Origin: Ophioderma brevispina
Taxonomy: Eukaryota > Echinodermata > Ophiuroidea > Amphilepidida > Ophiodermatidae
Assembly: GCA_023653785.1 (NCBI GenBank)
Contig: JAMKCH010012727.1
Span: 21,807-85,806 of the forward strand
Length of the DNA stretch: 64,000 nucleotides
Direction of reading: 5' to 3'
Part shown: in pieces, positions 1 to 10,796 of the stretch
How positions within the stretch are numbered: the first letter of the stretch is position 1
Layout of the letters: each line of letters begins with the position of its first letter
Program-made: the position numbers and the translations under genes
Notes under the pieces: model-generated
Seen by the model: the letters and a program-made list of their open reading frames with translations, nothing else
Told to the model about the DNA's origin: nothing
The model's database searches: none

Positions 1-464
1 TCCTTCTGGGAGTGCAATCGACAACGTTATCGTTTGCGTTCCTTTTATCCGCCCATATTTAGGGAACGGGACAATCAAATCAAACGTTTTTTCACTCTCT
101 TGGATTTGGGGGCAATGGGAATAACGTCGTTTTGAAAAACACAACTTTGGAATTTAAATACGTATTGAGTAGTCAAGAATCAATAGTATAGTTTGAAATC
201 AATTGGTGATTATTGGAATTCAGTTTTTGAATTGTGACAATACTTTTGGCCAGTGTGTGTATTTAATATGTCAAGAAAGTGTGTCTCAAAAATCATTGTG
301 AATTTTGGAAAAAGTTTTTGGATGACCCATGTGTTCTCGACAATCTTGATTGGGATGAAGTTCATACTCGAAATTACAAATGTACGTTTGAGACGCAGCT
401 CGAGTCATTGTATTCAAAAAATTTTCACAAACATTGCCCTCAATAACTCCTCTTAAAATAAATC
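1..464. other. No recognised feature
   Basis: AT-rich sequence with only short open frames. It could be upstream sequence of the LINE 3' end that follows, but no reverse-transcriptase motif can be read here. Confidence 0.4.
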
Positions 465-820
465 GGAAAGGATTCCACCGTGTGTGATTTTTGGCCAAAT
501 GCCCCTGAAACCATTGAGCATATTTTTTGTGAATGTGACACAAGTTAAACAAATTTGGGAGTGCCTAAGTTCTTTGATTAATGAGGAATTTGATCCAGAA
601 TGTCATTTTAAATTTGGTATTGGGAAAGACCCTTTCCTTTCCTCCTTAGTTTGTGTGTAAATTGTATATTATAAATGCCGTTTCCAAAACAACGTCCCTA
701 ACTTTACTGCATTTAAATCTTTATCATACTGAAAGTAAGGTTGAATATCATATTGCCAATAAAAGGGTTGAAATTATCTCAACATTTTAAAAGTGGCGTT
801 TCGATATACAGTAAGTTTAT
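465..820 (+). mobile_element. Degenerate LINE 3' end (zinc-binding tail of reverse transcriptase)
   Basis: From position 483 the plus strand reads CDFWPNAPETIEHIFCECD, the Cys-His pattern (C-x-n-PET-x-EH-x-F-x2-C) found after the reverse transcriptase domain of many non-LTR retrotransposons (zf-RVT type). After a frameshift, IWECLSSLINEEFD follows. Further on, in shifting frames, NVPNFTAFK and SKVEYHIANKRVEII match the C-terminal layout of L1/Tx1-like elements. Several stops and frameshifts break the reading, so this is a dead 5'-truncated copy. The family match is by recognised motif; the clade is an inference. Confidence 0.75.
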
Positions 821-1480
821 ACCTGTACATTAGTAAGACTTGATCTGTATACCTTTGATTTTAGTTTTTATTTAACTTTCTATTTAAGTAATACTGATGC
901 TTGCAACTATGTAATTTCATGATTGTGATTGTTTTGTGCTTTTTTCTGGAATGATAATAAGTATGAAGGGAAAAAAGTTCCTTTTACGATAGTTAGCTAC
1001 GCCCGCCTTGTTATCATTCTTTCGCCTATACATTATTTCTATAACAAAATTCACATCAGATTCGTGTCAACTTATCATTTCTTAGGATATATAATCACCG
1101 TATCACATTCGAGAAAAAAGAAACCAATGATGATCGTCTGAGTGAGGGGCGGCAAACTACGTGACGTCGCAAGGGGGTGGAACACTAGTGATGAAGAAAC
1201 TCGAATAGAACCCATTAAAGTTGTGCTGGGTGTAGTATTAAGGCGTTGATGGTTGAATGTCATATTTTAAAACAAAGTTCGCTTTGAGTCATAAAATCTC
1301 ATGCAATTAATTAAAGATCTATATATTTTAAGAGATGTACCGGTTTATAAACAAAGCATACCCTAATTAGTTCGTGCATAAGTGTTAGTTGGGCGGTGCT
1401 CTTTACGCTTTTCAATCTTGCTTAGGCGAATAGTAGGTTAAATTAGGTAATGTTGCTCTGATTCACAAATGACATGACGG
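821..1480. other. No recognised feature
   Basis: AT-rich sequence without a recognisable gene, RNA or repeat. A GC-richer patch near 1140-1180 has no readable function. Confidence 0.4.
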
Positions 1481-1582
1481 GGCTTGGTATTTTTACGTAT
1501 TAGAATGCTTTGATTGCTTTTACTTAGTTAACCTAAGTAAAAGGCAGATCAAAGCATTCTAGCTAAGTAGAAATAACAAGCC
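1481..1582. repeat. Near-perfect 102-bp palindrome (hairpin MITE)
   Basis: The left arm (from 1481, GGCTTGGTATTTTTACG) is the reverse complement of the right arm (ending ATAACAAGCC at 1582), with a few mismatches. The inner part, AGAATGCTTTGAT...TTACTTAG against CTAAGTAAAA...ATCAAAGCATTCT, is nearly perfect around the centre TTAAC near 1530. It has no coding capacity. This is the shape of a foldback MITE; no target duplication could be assigned. Confidence 0.75.
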
Positions 1583-2044
1583 GATTTTATAAAGCGACAG
1601 GTCTTAATAAATTGAGAGCGCAAATTCGATAAAAAGGCATTGCAAAGTCTAAGGTGGGATTCTTAAAGCCATGTTCGTGTCTCTAAGTGTTGAATTTATC
1701 GCTAAGAGGAACAGTCGAGATCTTTTCATAAGACATCCTCCATAGCTTAAGAACCTCAACGGCAGTGTATGGGTGATTTTTCGAAATTTCATTTATGGTG
1801 ATATGAGCCATTCTGATTCAAGTTGGGTTTTTTACTTACCGTTACTTGGAAGCGGACCATTTCAGCTCGCCAAGGAGAGGAATACGCGCGCTATAGCTAC
1901 AGCGAGCCTTCAGCTTCAGGTTTTTTCAGATATCCGGTCAACTAGGAATTTCCCATTACCGGAATAAATCAACTAAAAATTATTCACATGTATCACCTAA
2001 TAATCTTCTTTGGAATTTTTTCGCTGATACGAATTTTGAGCTTC

Positions 2045-2290
2045 GTTCATCCTCAATTTAAAGGCGCTATCAGGGATTTGCTAATAGAAAAATTCGAAAA
2101 ACAAAATCAATCAAAAATCAAGATTTTGCATTTTGTAACAAATGTAGGTATCTTAACATACATGTGTAAAGTCAATGACGATTTTCTGCTTACGCGGTAT
2201 TCATTAGCCCGCGTCAAAAGAGAAATTTCCAAGTGGTTGCATTGTTTCTTCAACGAGGGCGTGTTTATGTAATATGTAAGACATGCTGAC
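2045..2290. repeat. Diverged partial copy of the 6.2-kb TTAA/TIR element
   Basis: Near 2058 the sequence GGCGCTATCAGGGATTTGCT, followed by a purine-rich run and AAGATTTTGC, parallels the left end of the element at 6206-6547 (ACACTATCAGTGATTTGCT). Similarity continues for roughly 200 bp. A matching right end is not evident, so this is probably a truncated copy. Confidence 0.45.
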
Positions 2291-2978
2291 TGTAAGGTTA
2301 GGGAGCATCTCAGAAGAATAAGTAGTTCTAAGATATAATCTAGAGGTTTATAAAGCCCAATCTGGAGCAAATGGTGCACTTCTGATAGAAGAGAACATTT
2401 GGTACACGCTTAAAAAAGGACCATAACCAATTATTCAATAATCATGACCCAGTGGATTAGACCTGTGGCGGCCGTGGTGACAAGTTTTTTTTTTTTCCCC
2501 AAAAATGGCTGCCATTCATATTTAATGTCTCATATCTTGCGTTAATAACACTGATATTGGGTCTATACCATGTTTTGAAATGCCAGGGCATCAAATATGA
2601 CACTAGTTTTTTAATTAAAATATTCTGTCAGGTATTTTGTTTTCCAATATGCGCCGCACAATTTGCATAAAATTGGACGACTTTTCTTTTACATGCTGAC
2701 AAATGATATGGACTTGTGTTGTATGAACTTTGTTTTTAGGGCCCAGAAGCAAAAATATAACATAAATCTTGAAATATAATTCCTTCTGTTTTTCAAGTAT
2801 AACAGCCGTTTTTGAGTGTAAACATTGACCAGTTTCTTAAAGAGAATAGTCAGTCTATTAACGTTTGAGATGCTATTAAGGCAAAATTGCAAAAAATATA
2901 CACTTAATCAAGAGCCCTGTGTAATTGTTAAAAGTAAATTAAAAAAGACTACTCATGGAAGCCTCCATTTTCAAACAG

Positions 2979-3176
2979 TGGCGTACCCAGCCCTTTGCAA
3001 AAATGGAGGGGGGGCAGAAGGGGTGCGACCGAACTTTCAGAGGGGCGAATTTGGGTCCTGCTCCATAGACACTGCACCAAAAGTTCAGTTCATTGGGGGT
3101 GGGCTGGGGGGGAAAATGTTCTGAGCAGAGGTCGCTCCTACCGCCCCCCTCATCCACCCCGCTGGGTCGGATCTAA
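2979..3176. repeat. Short G/C-rich inverted-repeat element
   Basis: The left end CAGTGGCGTACCCAGC, then GGGGGGGCAG and GGTGCGACC, is answered on the other strand at the right end by GACCCAGCGGGG, GGGGGGCGG and GGAGCGACC. The two ends thus form imperfect inverted repeats about 200 bp apart. The base composition differs sharply from the AT-rich surroundings, which suggests an inserted nonautonomous element. Its class is unknown. Confidence 0.45.
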
Positions 3177-3928
3177 AACCGATTAAATAACAATGTATGC
3201 AGCTGAGTGTGCCATCAAATAATTGGAAAGTGAACCATGGGAAACATGCAGGTCTGGTACATGATATAATGTTGATTCATACTGATTTCACCACGGTACA
3301 AACAGTTTGAAAATGGCACCTTCTGTATGTTGTTATTTTTAATGTCATTACAAGAAAGCCCATGCTGGATTTGGCACTCCTGTGCTTTGATAATTGTTTG
3401 ACCCATAACCTGCCACGTATCATACTCACCACAAATGCTAGGCTAGTGTATCTTGTGTTGGTGAAATGCTTCCAATTTCTATGCCTTTTCTGAATGAATA
3501 ACCGCTGCCTTTCACTATTAAAGCTAGTACATTAATGGATGCTAATATAAACTAAAGTCGAAAATGGAGTCTGTGAAAGACTTGAAATGGAATGCTTGAC
3601 CACCAGACATTCGAACTTATTATTAATGTCTACAAATCGTAACATACTCTTTTCCTCCTAACAAAATTTTTATTAGGAATTATTACAATGTAATTCAGTG
3701 CAATAACGCAATTGAAGACTACAGTGGATGATGGTTCATTTCCACCAGTCCCTCGATCATTAGGCTGACGGGAATTTTGGGATGCACTCGGGACAGTGGT
3801 GGCATTTGAGTCCTTCTTCCACAGCGCTCTCCAATGTTGGTACTCTTTTTATGTGCAATATCATTTTATGTTAATATATTTTTACAATTTCTGTTTGGTC
3901 TTTTGACCATAGAGGCTATTTTGATAAA
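3177..3928. other. No recognised feature
   Basis: Ordinary AT-rich sequence; no gene, RNA or repeat recognised. Confidence 0.4.
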
Positions 3929-3964
3929 CCATAATACACTTTAATACTATGCTAGTGTATTATG
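3929..3964. repeat. Small perfect hairpin
   Basis: CCATAATACACT and AGTGTATTATGG form a 12-bp perfect stem around a loop of about 12 nt. It lies immediately before a tRNA-like segment and may mark the edge of an inserted element. Confidence 0.5.
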
Positions 3965-4085
3965 GGCGGTAGGGTTGTTGTGTTTGTCAATGACCCGCCT
4001 TTCATCAACGCGGCCCTGATTCGATTTCTTGTAGAACTAGTGCCGTGAATTTGATTGCCGATCAAGTACTCGTTCGGTTTCACCG
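3960..4085 (+). repeat. Possible tRNA-derived SINE fragment
   Basis: GGGCGGTAGGGTTG followed after about 45 bp by CTGATTCGATTTC resembles the spacing and sequence of an A box and a B box (GGTTCGANTCC) of a tRNA-derived polymerase III promoter. A GC-rich body follows, then a T run near 4098-4104. The B box is imperfect and no second copy was found here, so the call is weak. Confidence 0.35.
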
Positions 4086-4604
4086 TACATTCTAAAATTT
4101 TTTTTCTTATTTCTTATTTCTTTCCAAAACTCTTTCTTTGCTCTTATGGATTTACTCGTTGTATTGTAACAGCATTAGGCGTTCCACCAAGGCGCCGTGA
4201 TAGTCCACTCAATCTCCAGTATGACCTATACAAAACATGTAACAGAAGGTTTCTTGCTATAACTTGCTGTACAAACCCTCCCAAACAACATATCAAAAAG
4301 GTAGGAAAAGGGAGCATTGCAAGACATGCTAATTTGCATAAAACCTATGTGCCATTTTGCCTATATTTTGGTTATTATACAGCATATTTTAAAACTCTTG
4401 TTTCATTGAACTGTTTAAGGTTTTTTTACAACATATTAACTCTTGTTTTGTTAAATCTTGTTTAGTGTATTGTTACAGTTGCAAGGTTATGCTTATGTTT
4501 TGCAATTATAATTGATACATTAAAGTGGAAGTGGGATGATATTTTTTTCAAGATGGCTGCCGTTTTTACGCCAAAATTTTAAATCCCGCCAAATTGCAAA
4601 ACTA
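4086..4604. other. No recognised feature
   Basis: A 136-codon open frame spans 4055-4465 on the plus strand, but it shows no family motif, is hydrophobic and AT-driven, and overlaps the SINE-like segment. I do not call it a gene. Confidence 0.4.
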
Positions 4605-5140
4605 ATAAAGGGACCAGGTGTCTTGGTGATGTTCAGTTTCTTCAGGTAGTTCTGAAGCTCCTCTATAGTGAAAGGTCCAGTCTGGATGGGAACGGTGTCT
4701 GCTATCTTGTGATGGAAGAAAGGTTCATCAAGGTTGATGTTATTCTGAACCGATTTGCCAAGTAGAGAGCTAAAGTGTTGAAACCGTGTGTTAAGGCACT
4801 CCTCAACTAATTTCCTTTTGATTCTTAGGTGGGGTAGCCTTCTTGTCAGTCAGCTCCATCAGGGCCTCCCAGGCAGCACCATACTTGTTTTCAATATGTA
4901 GGGTGGCAAGCGCCTTGGACTTAACAATCTCCTCAAGCTTGTTGACTTTGTAGGCCGTAGTCCTCTTCTTTCTCCTGTGTCGGGCGGGTCTCAAATGCAA
5001 TTTCTTTGTTGGCTGTAGCGAGGATATCATATACTGTGTTGGAGTTATTTGTCTTTAAGCTTGTCAACAAGAGTGTTGGACCTGCTATGTACTGCTACCT
5101 TACATTGCTCACAAAGCTTTGTATCTCCAACTATATACCT
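4605..5140 (-). mobile_element. Degenerate LINE fragment (endonuclease-to-reverse-transcriptase linker)
   Basis: Read on the minus strand from about 5100 down to 4605, the frames give, in order, TNNSNTVYDILATANKEIAF, ENKYGAAWEALMELTDKKA, NTRFQHFSSLLGKSV, ADTVPIQTGPFTIEELQNYL and KKLNITKTPGP. This is the typical linker between the apurinic endonuclease and the reverse transcriptase of CR1/RTE-type non-LTR retrotransposons, ending at the start of the RT domain (the K-x-PGP step). Two frameshifts, near 5030 and near 4815, split it. The sequence stops matching at about 4605, so it is truncated at both ends. Any function is lost; family level is confident, clade is not. Confidence 0.8.
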
Positions 5141-5460
5141 TCCTACAGTCGAATATTTTCATGGGATCTTGAAATGGGGGGGGGGGGGTCTTGGGTTTAC
5201 TCTAGGATAACTTTTCGGATTCCTATAAGAGACAATTCTAGGAGCAGTCTTAACAGCTTCAAAAGTGTTGAAGGCTCTGCTTAATCCACTTCTTTCTGAC
5301 CAGAAGTAGTCCAGCTGGACAAGTTCTCATTTGGGCGACGGTACTGGTCACAGCTTATACTGCTTTTTTTTTGTTTTTTTTTCTTTACTTGTGTTTGGAA
5401 TCTTATTGGCAATAAGGTAAAATTGTTCCATGCAGTCAAAAAGTGCAAGGTTTAAGGGAC

Positions 5461-5621
5461 GCAACGTCCCTAGAGGAAAATCTGACGATCACACCGCAAA
5501 AAGGGAGCTAGCGATATCTTCTTGTTAGATCTAGGGAATTTCCCCCTAAAACAAGACATGGGTCCGCTCCGTGATTTTTTACAAAAGTGAATTTTAATGC
5601 AGTTAAGGGGCGTTAGGATAT
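5461..5621. repeat. TA-flanked MITE family, copy 1
   Basis: It begins AACGTCCCTAGAGGAAAATC and ends GGGGCGTTAGGATA, sharing its whole length with copies at 23451 and 30977 (including the inner ACTCCG/GTCCGCTCCGTGATTTTT region). The outer bases of the left end are altered here, so this copy is the most worn. It is non-coding. Confidence 0.75.
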
Positions 5622-5639
5622 AATAAGATATGTAAGGTT

Positions 5640-5840
5640 TGTGTCATTAAGATGTCAGTCATCTTGGAAAATGGCGGCATATGCAAAATTTGATAGTTTG
5701 GGGAACAGTTTTATTGCACTTCTTGACAAAGACAGAAAAAAACATTTTAACACATACAAATTGTGTTCCTTGTGTTTTTGCTTTCAAGAAGGCTGCCATT
5801 TTGGAAATGATACACCTCAAAGTGAATCCACATAGTATTT
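5640..5840. repeat. Segment with two opposed ATGGCNGCC modules
   Basis: ATCTTGGAAAATGGCGGC near 5661 and AAGGCTGCCATTTTGG near 5787 are approximate inverted partners about 130 bp apart. Similar ATGGCTGCC words occur near 2505 and 4553, which suggests a dispersed, heavily diverged repeat. Its borders cannot be set. Confidence 0.3.
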
Positions 5841-6201
5841 AACAAGTTATGCCAACGTATTATGCATTCTCATGATCTTGTGTCATGCAGAACTCATACA
5901 TGCGGACATTAATTTCTGATCTGAAATTTGATATGTGAGATTATATACACTGCACCGGAAGAAAGGTCATCCTATAGTCTTTTTCGCTATAATGTTTCTT
6001 CAATCAATGCCACTATCTAGAACAGTTATTCAGGTTTGGTTTGTATTTCTTCATGCTAGCTAAGAAAACTGTAATGTAATATCTTTTCAATGAAAACCCT
6101 CGTGGAAATTTAGACATGGTAAGGGGGACCACTTATGGGTGGATTGTTCAATAATTTCTAATGAAAGAGGTATACTCATTTTTCCCCTTTATAGCAACGC
6201 A

Positions 6202-6551
6202 TTAAAGACACTATCAGTGATTTGCTAATCAGACGATCGAAAAAATCATCTAAGATCAGATTTTTGCTTGTATGAACAAGGAGGTATCCTAACAAACCCT
6301 GCAAATGATAAGACGGAAGCAACCTAATAAGGACAAAATCGGAATTTCATGTCATTACTGTCCGTACGGACACTTACTACAACACGTAATTGAATGGAGA
6401 ATCGTATCTTGGAACACTGCCGTTTTCTGACTTTTCTGTCAATTCTTCAGTTGGAAAAAGTAACTTATGAGAGTTCTACAGACTTATCCTTTACTTTTAA
6501 GCTATTCCTGCAAATTTCAAATATTTTTCAAATCACTGATAGTGTCTTTAA
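6202..6551. repeat. TTAA-flanked MITE with perfect terminal inverted repeats
   Basis: The core (6206-6547, 342 bp) starts AGACACTATCAGTGATTTG and ends with its exact reverse complement. Both ends are flanked by TTAA (6202-6205 and 6548-6551). TTAA duplication is the hallmark of piggyBac-type transposition, so this is probably a nonautonomous piggyBac-like element. It encodes nothing. A worn relative lies at 2045-2290, and a related motif (CACTATCGGTGATTCGTTAA) is found near 36006 in the tandem units. Confidence 0.8.
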
Positions 6552-6554
6552 AGA

Positions 6555-7569
6555 GCAATCCATTAAAGAGCAAACATTTTTAAGGTTCTATTGGGACCAT
6601 ACAACATCTGCAAAAGTAATTTTAGATTAATAAGTATTATTTTTTTTTAAAAACGAAAACGTTAAATTTGATTGCATATGGACGAAAGTGTAAAATATGC
6701 TAAGTGTTCAGTGGCTGTTGAAAACCATTGCCAGATTTTTACTGATTTCTTTTGAAGTTATTTTTAAAAAGATTAACATATGGGCCTTTTGTGAAGAATT
6801 GTCAGGTTAGTAAAAATATTGACAAAAAAATAATTTATCGTTGTCATAATTTTGATTTTAAGTAAAAAAGCGTTTTATGGCATGAATCAACATTTACATA
6901 ACTGACAAATATTTATGACTACATGTATACGATGACCTTTTGAATGTGTTTGACTTCCTTAATATTTTACATGTATGCTAAGCATAAATTTACAACAGTA
7001 TTTAAAATTGAAAGGGTAAATGATTTTATTCTCAAATGCGCTAAACATAACAAATAAAACATGTGAAGTGTGTCTCTTTAACACAAAAAACCATTATCAT
7101 GAGCTAAACGGCTTATGTCGTAGCTGTGGTTGAGATGACGGTTGGCTATTTACACCTAATCAATAACATTAAATTAATTTGGGTAGTTTTCAGCTATTTA
7201 ATCCCTGCGAACAGATTCCGTTCACGGCCATTCATTATAAACAATTAGTGGAAATGTCGTGCCTATTGTAAGGAAATAACTTATTTCATTTAATATAAAA
7301 AAGTCAGTTTACCCACTTACACAACCCAGTTATTGACCGGTTTTACATTAACTCTTTCAACCTTGTCAGATTCTGTATAGGTTATACATATTGCTTTTTT
7401 TAAGATGACCTCTGCCCTCATTTGGGAAACCATTTCAAGAAACACTAAACGACTAGGCTTGTTTGGGTTCCTTCGGATGCATTTTCATGCACAATTTTAG
7501 AATCTGAGGAGAAAATGACAATTTGATCTCCGAGCGACTACAGGCCTGCAGTGCCCAAGGGTTATGGCG
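6555..7569. other. No recognised feature
   Basis: AT-rich DNA without readable features. Confidence 0.4.
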
Positions 7570-7572
7570 CAA

Positions 7573-7745
7573 AGGCATATTTCTCAAATATTTCATCGCT
7601 TATCAAATTGGCGCGAAAAAAGGCACATTTCTCAAATATTTCGTTGCTTCGCGAAGGCATATTTCTCAAATATTTAGTTGCTCATTAAATAATGGCGGGA
7701 AGCTATATTTTTCAAATATTCCCTTGCTCATCAATTTATACCCGA
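7573..7745. repeat. Short imperfect tandem repeat, four units
   Basis: The phrase GGCATATTTCTCAAATATTT recurs at 7573, 7622, 7656 and about 7701, each time followed by a CGTTGCT/CATCGCT-like tail. Spacing varies from 34 to 49 bp. The open frame across it (7523-7783) is a by-product of the repeat and is not called a gene. Confidence 0.7.
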
Positions 7746-9171
7746 ATTGGTATTATCAGATACATAAGAGGCAACTGGTATAATAAGATACGATTCCTAT
7801 ACCAGCGATTGATTTAATTGTATTCATTCCAAGATAAAGCTGTGGCGCACTTTCTTGAAATTCTTGGAAAAATGCATCGTCTGCTAAAATCATGAAGTTT
7901 GCAGGTTTCTAATAAGTTAGATCTAAGTTATTTGCATGTCATACGTATTTCGAGCAGGCTGTAGTCATGATGCAGCACCAATCTTTTCTTAAGCTTAATG
8001 TTGCCTGCTGACTCGCCCCATTTGTACTGAGCGACATACCGGCTAATGGTGTAAACTAGGTAATGTCGTCGATCACTATACCATGTGGGATCATTGAGCA
8101 AAATACAAATGCACCTTGCTCTGTGGAAATTCTCTGCGAGTTTTGAACGGCTGAGCTTTTAGTAAATACTGTCTGGTTAAGCGGGTTCGGCTAGTGCGGC
8201 ATTTTAAATATTATGTGATCAGATACTATTGGTATTATTTTCACATGATACTGGTGGAGTATCGCTTCAACTTATCATTTTGTTTTTCACGACATCGGGT
8301 AAAAGGGGACATCATCTGCTAGCTGTGCTTTTGGCACCGCGAGACCTTTTTGTAACAATCCTGGCATTGCGGTATGATAGGAGTGAGAATTCTTTAAAGA
8401 ACCTGAAGGTGTACGTTTTCTTCTTTCAGTCTCAAAAGGAGATACACGTGCAGACAATCACTATATGTTTTGTGGTGAAACTGTGAAGCGTCGGCACGAT
8501 GTAAAGGAAATTCAAGTCCAACAGCTTGAATGAACCGTTTCCTTGTATTGAAGTGTTAACAGGCAACTGATGAATACTTGGTCGTATATTCGCCAATTTT
8601 AATAGAAACTGCATAAAAGATATTCGTTCTCCTAGCTACGTGGAACTATTTTAAGTACTATCAGCAAACACGGACACATTTAAAGACATAGCTATGTGAG
8701 TATATGTTTAAAACTTGTGTTATTGATGTTGCGTGGGCATTTTTACACAATATAGTTGATACGACCGTATTTTTATTGATTATTTGTCTATTTATTTTTT
8801 ATTTATATTTGTAGTATGGAAAACATCAAAAATCGTTTTCATTTTTTTTTGTTAGCAATCTATACCTCTTTACTTTAAAATTTGCTCAATTCTTATACAT
8901 TGTGGTCCGTATTCGCAAATGACTAAGTCGTACTAGTCCATGACTAAGTCCAACATGTAAGAACCTCTAATTTTGTTCCTTTCGTATATTAGTCTTTACC
9001 GCTAAATGTGAAATAACAGTTTTGGAGGACACACCCAAAACGGAGAACTTTCCTATTTAAGGTTCTTTAATATTACATTTAAAAAAAAAATAAAAAAATG
9101 AAAAGGGCCTTAGGGCGTAGTCCTGAACTAAGAATTAAACCAGGATGAAGTTATTATGATGATTGTTCAAT
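7746..9171. other. No recognised feature
   Basis: AT-rich sequence, no gene recognised. A phrase near 8905 (CCGTATTCGCAAATGACTAA) looks like the end of a transposon, but no partner end was found. Confidence 0.35.
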
Positions 9172-9186
9172 ATCTCTCTCCCTCTC

Positions 9187-9220
<34 letters not shown>
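9172..9220. repeat. (CT)n microsatellite
   Basis: About 50 bp of CT dinucleotide repeats with two interruptions near the left end. Confidence 0.95.
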
Positions 9221-9223
<3 letters not shown>

Positions 9224-9543
9224 CTTTCTCTGGTTATCAAGAAGGTGATACGTTGGTTGAAATTCCTGTATAGGCATCTTCGTGTATTTTCTCAAACCCT
9301 TCGTAGAAACATCATTTGAACTACTGTTGTATATCTTGGTCCGATATCAGTAAAAATTCTGTACTCTCCAATAATCAAAACAAAATTGTCCCGTTGTATC
9401 CCTGATTTGTCGCACAAGGATCATAATATTGGTGAATTTGAAATCAGCTATCTACTAATGTTTAAAATTGTGCTCGGCACCTTGGCCTAATCACAAATCA
9501 ATATTCATATTTCTTAAATTCTTTGGCCTCATCTTACTTACAC

Positions 9544-9889
9544 GTTAAAGGGGGATGACCCGATTTAGGTATATAAAGTTTTCATCTTGATAGAGGGGCC
9601 TTCACCCCAAAACCCCATCTGAAAATTTTTGCGCCGACATTTCAACCGGTTTTGATGTGAGAGTGATTTTGTAATCCCATAGAGTACTCTGTAAAACTAA
9701 TATTGGTCAACCAAAATGAGGCACATTTTCGCTCATAACATCCAAACAAAATATCATTTAGCCCTAAGATTTCACAGGGTAAATGAGAAAAATAGTAGCT
9801 TTCTTCAAATACCAAAATGTTGACCACTTCCGGTAAAATCTGGGGTTCTGGGGACGAGGCTATTAGCGATCGGAAAATGGCCCTTTAAC
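9544..9889. repeat. 350-bp MITE family, copy 1 (GTTAAAGGG ends)
   Basis: It starts GTTAAAGGGGGATGACC and ends GGCCCTTTAAC, giving short terminal inverted repeats that include TTAA on both sides. A second copy lies at 23885-24238, and the two align over their whole length, for example CTTCACCCCAAAACCCCATC and TGTTGACCACTTCCGGTAAA. The open frame on the minus strand here is not kept in the second copy, so it is non-coding. Confidence 0.85.
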
Positions 9890-10047
9890 TTACATCCGTA
9901 TTATACCAGATCCGGTGTAAAGAAACTGAGTGTCCCCCATTAGAGAGTGTCCTAGCTACCACGCCAACATGTACGGAATAAACCGGTACATTTGGGTACA
10001 GAGCTGAAACAAATGATGCTTATAGCACTCAATGGAGAACACAATGG

Positions 10048-10796
10048 CTAGATTATGGCACGCTCCACGTATCAAATCATGGCGAGTTTCATGCGATGTA
10101 TATCGAGTTTACCCTGCTATATGTCGAGTTTGCAGCGCTGCCTATCCAGTTTGAACTCTATGTGCCGAGTTTCATAAATCATGTCCAGATAAATCATGCC
10201 GAGTTTTTAAAAACTGTACATGGTTTTATTTCAAAATGTGCACACTGGACATGATTTTTTTTCTCAACATGAGCAAACTCGACATGATTTTTTTTCTCAA
10301 CATGAGCAAACTCGACATGATTTTTTTTACACATACACCAAAAAATCATGTCGAGTTTTCCTCACGTTGAGAAAAAATCATGTCGAGATTTTGAAACTGG
10401 ACATGATTTATGTCAAACTCACCATATAGAGAGCACAACTCGATGTATAGAGGGCAAACTGGACAGATAGCGCGCTGTAACTCGACATATAACGCTGCAC
10501 ACTCGACATATGGCGAGGAAATCTCGATACACGGCGCGTGAAACTCGACATGCGCGGAAAAAACTCGCCATGATTAGATACGTGGAGCTTAAACTGGACA
10601 TGATTTATGTCAAACTCACCATATAGAAAGGCACAACTCGATGTATAGAGGGCAAACTGGACAGATAGTGCTGTACACTCGACTATAACGCTGCACACTC
10701 GACATATGGCGAGGAAATCTCGATACACGGCGCGTGAAACTCGACATGCGCTGGAAAACTCGCCATGATTGATACGTGGAGCGTGCCATACTAGAT
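10048..10796. mobile_element. Foldback transposable element with subrepeat arms and 6-bp target duplication
   Basis: The element body is 10054-10790 (737 bp), flanked by the direct repeat CTAGAT (10048-10053 and 10791-10796). Its ends are inverted repeats: TATGGCACGCTCCACGTATC at the left and the same sequence reversed at the right. Both arms are built from a degenerate motif, AAACTCGACATG on the right and its complement on the left, recurring every 20-22 bp. The right arm holds a tandem duplication of about 190 bp (about 10396-10589 and 10591-10785). The middle (about 10240-10390) has two 33-bp direct repeats facing inverted copies. There is no transposase. The layout recalls foldback families such as the sea urchin TU elements, whose arms also contain short tandem repeats; homology to them is not shown. 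Confidence 0.85.

Noticed and set aside
4055..4465. A 136-codon open frame on the plus strand
   Set aside because: It begins inside a SINE-like segment, has no domain or splice context, and its composition follows AT-rich non-coding DNA.
10070..10790. Regularly spaced repeats resembling a CRISPR array
   Set aside because: Spacing is only 20-22 bp with no unique spacers, orientation flips in the middle, and the context is eukaryotic repeat DNA.
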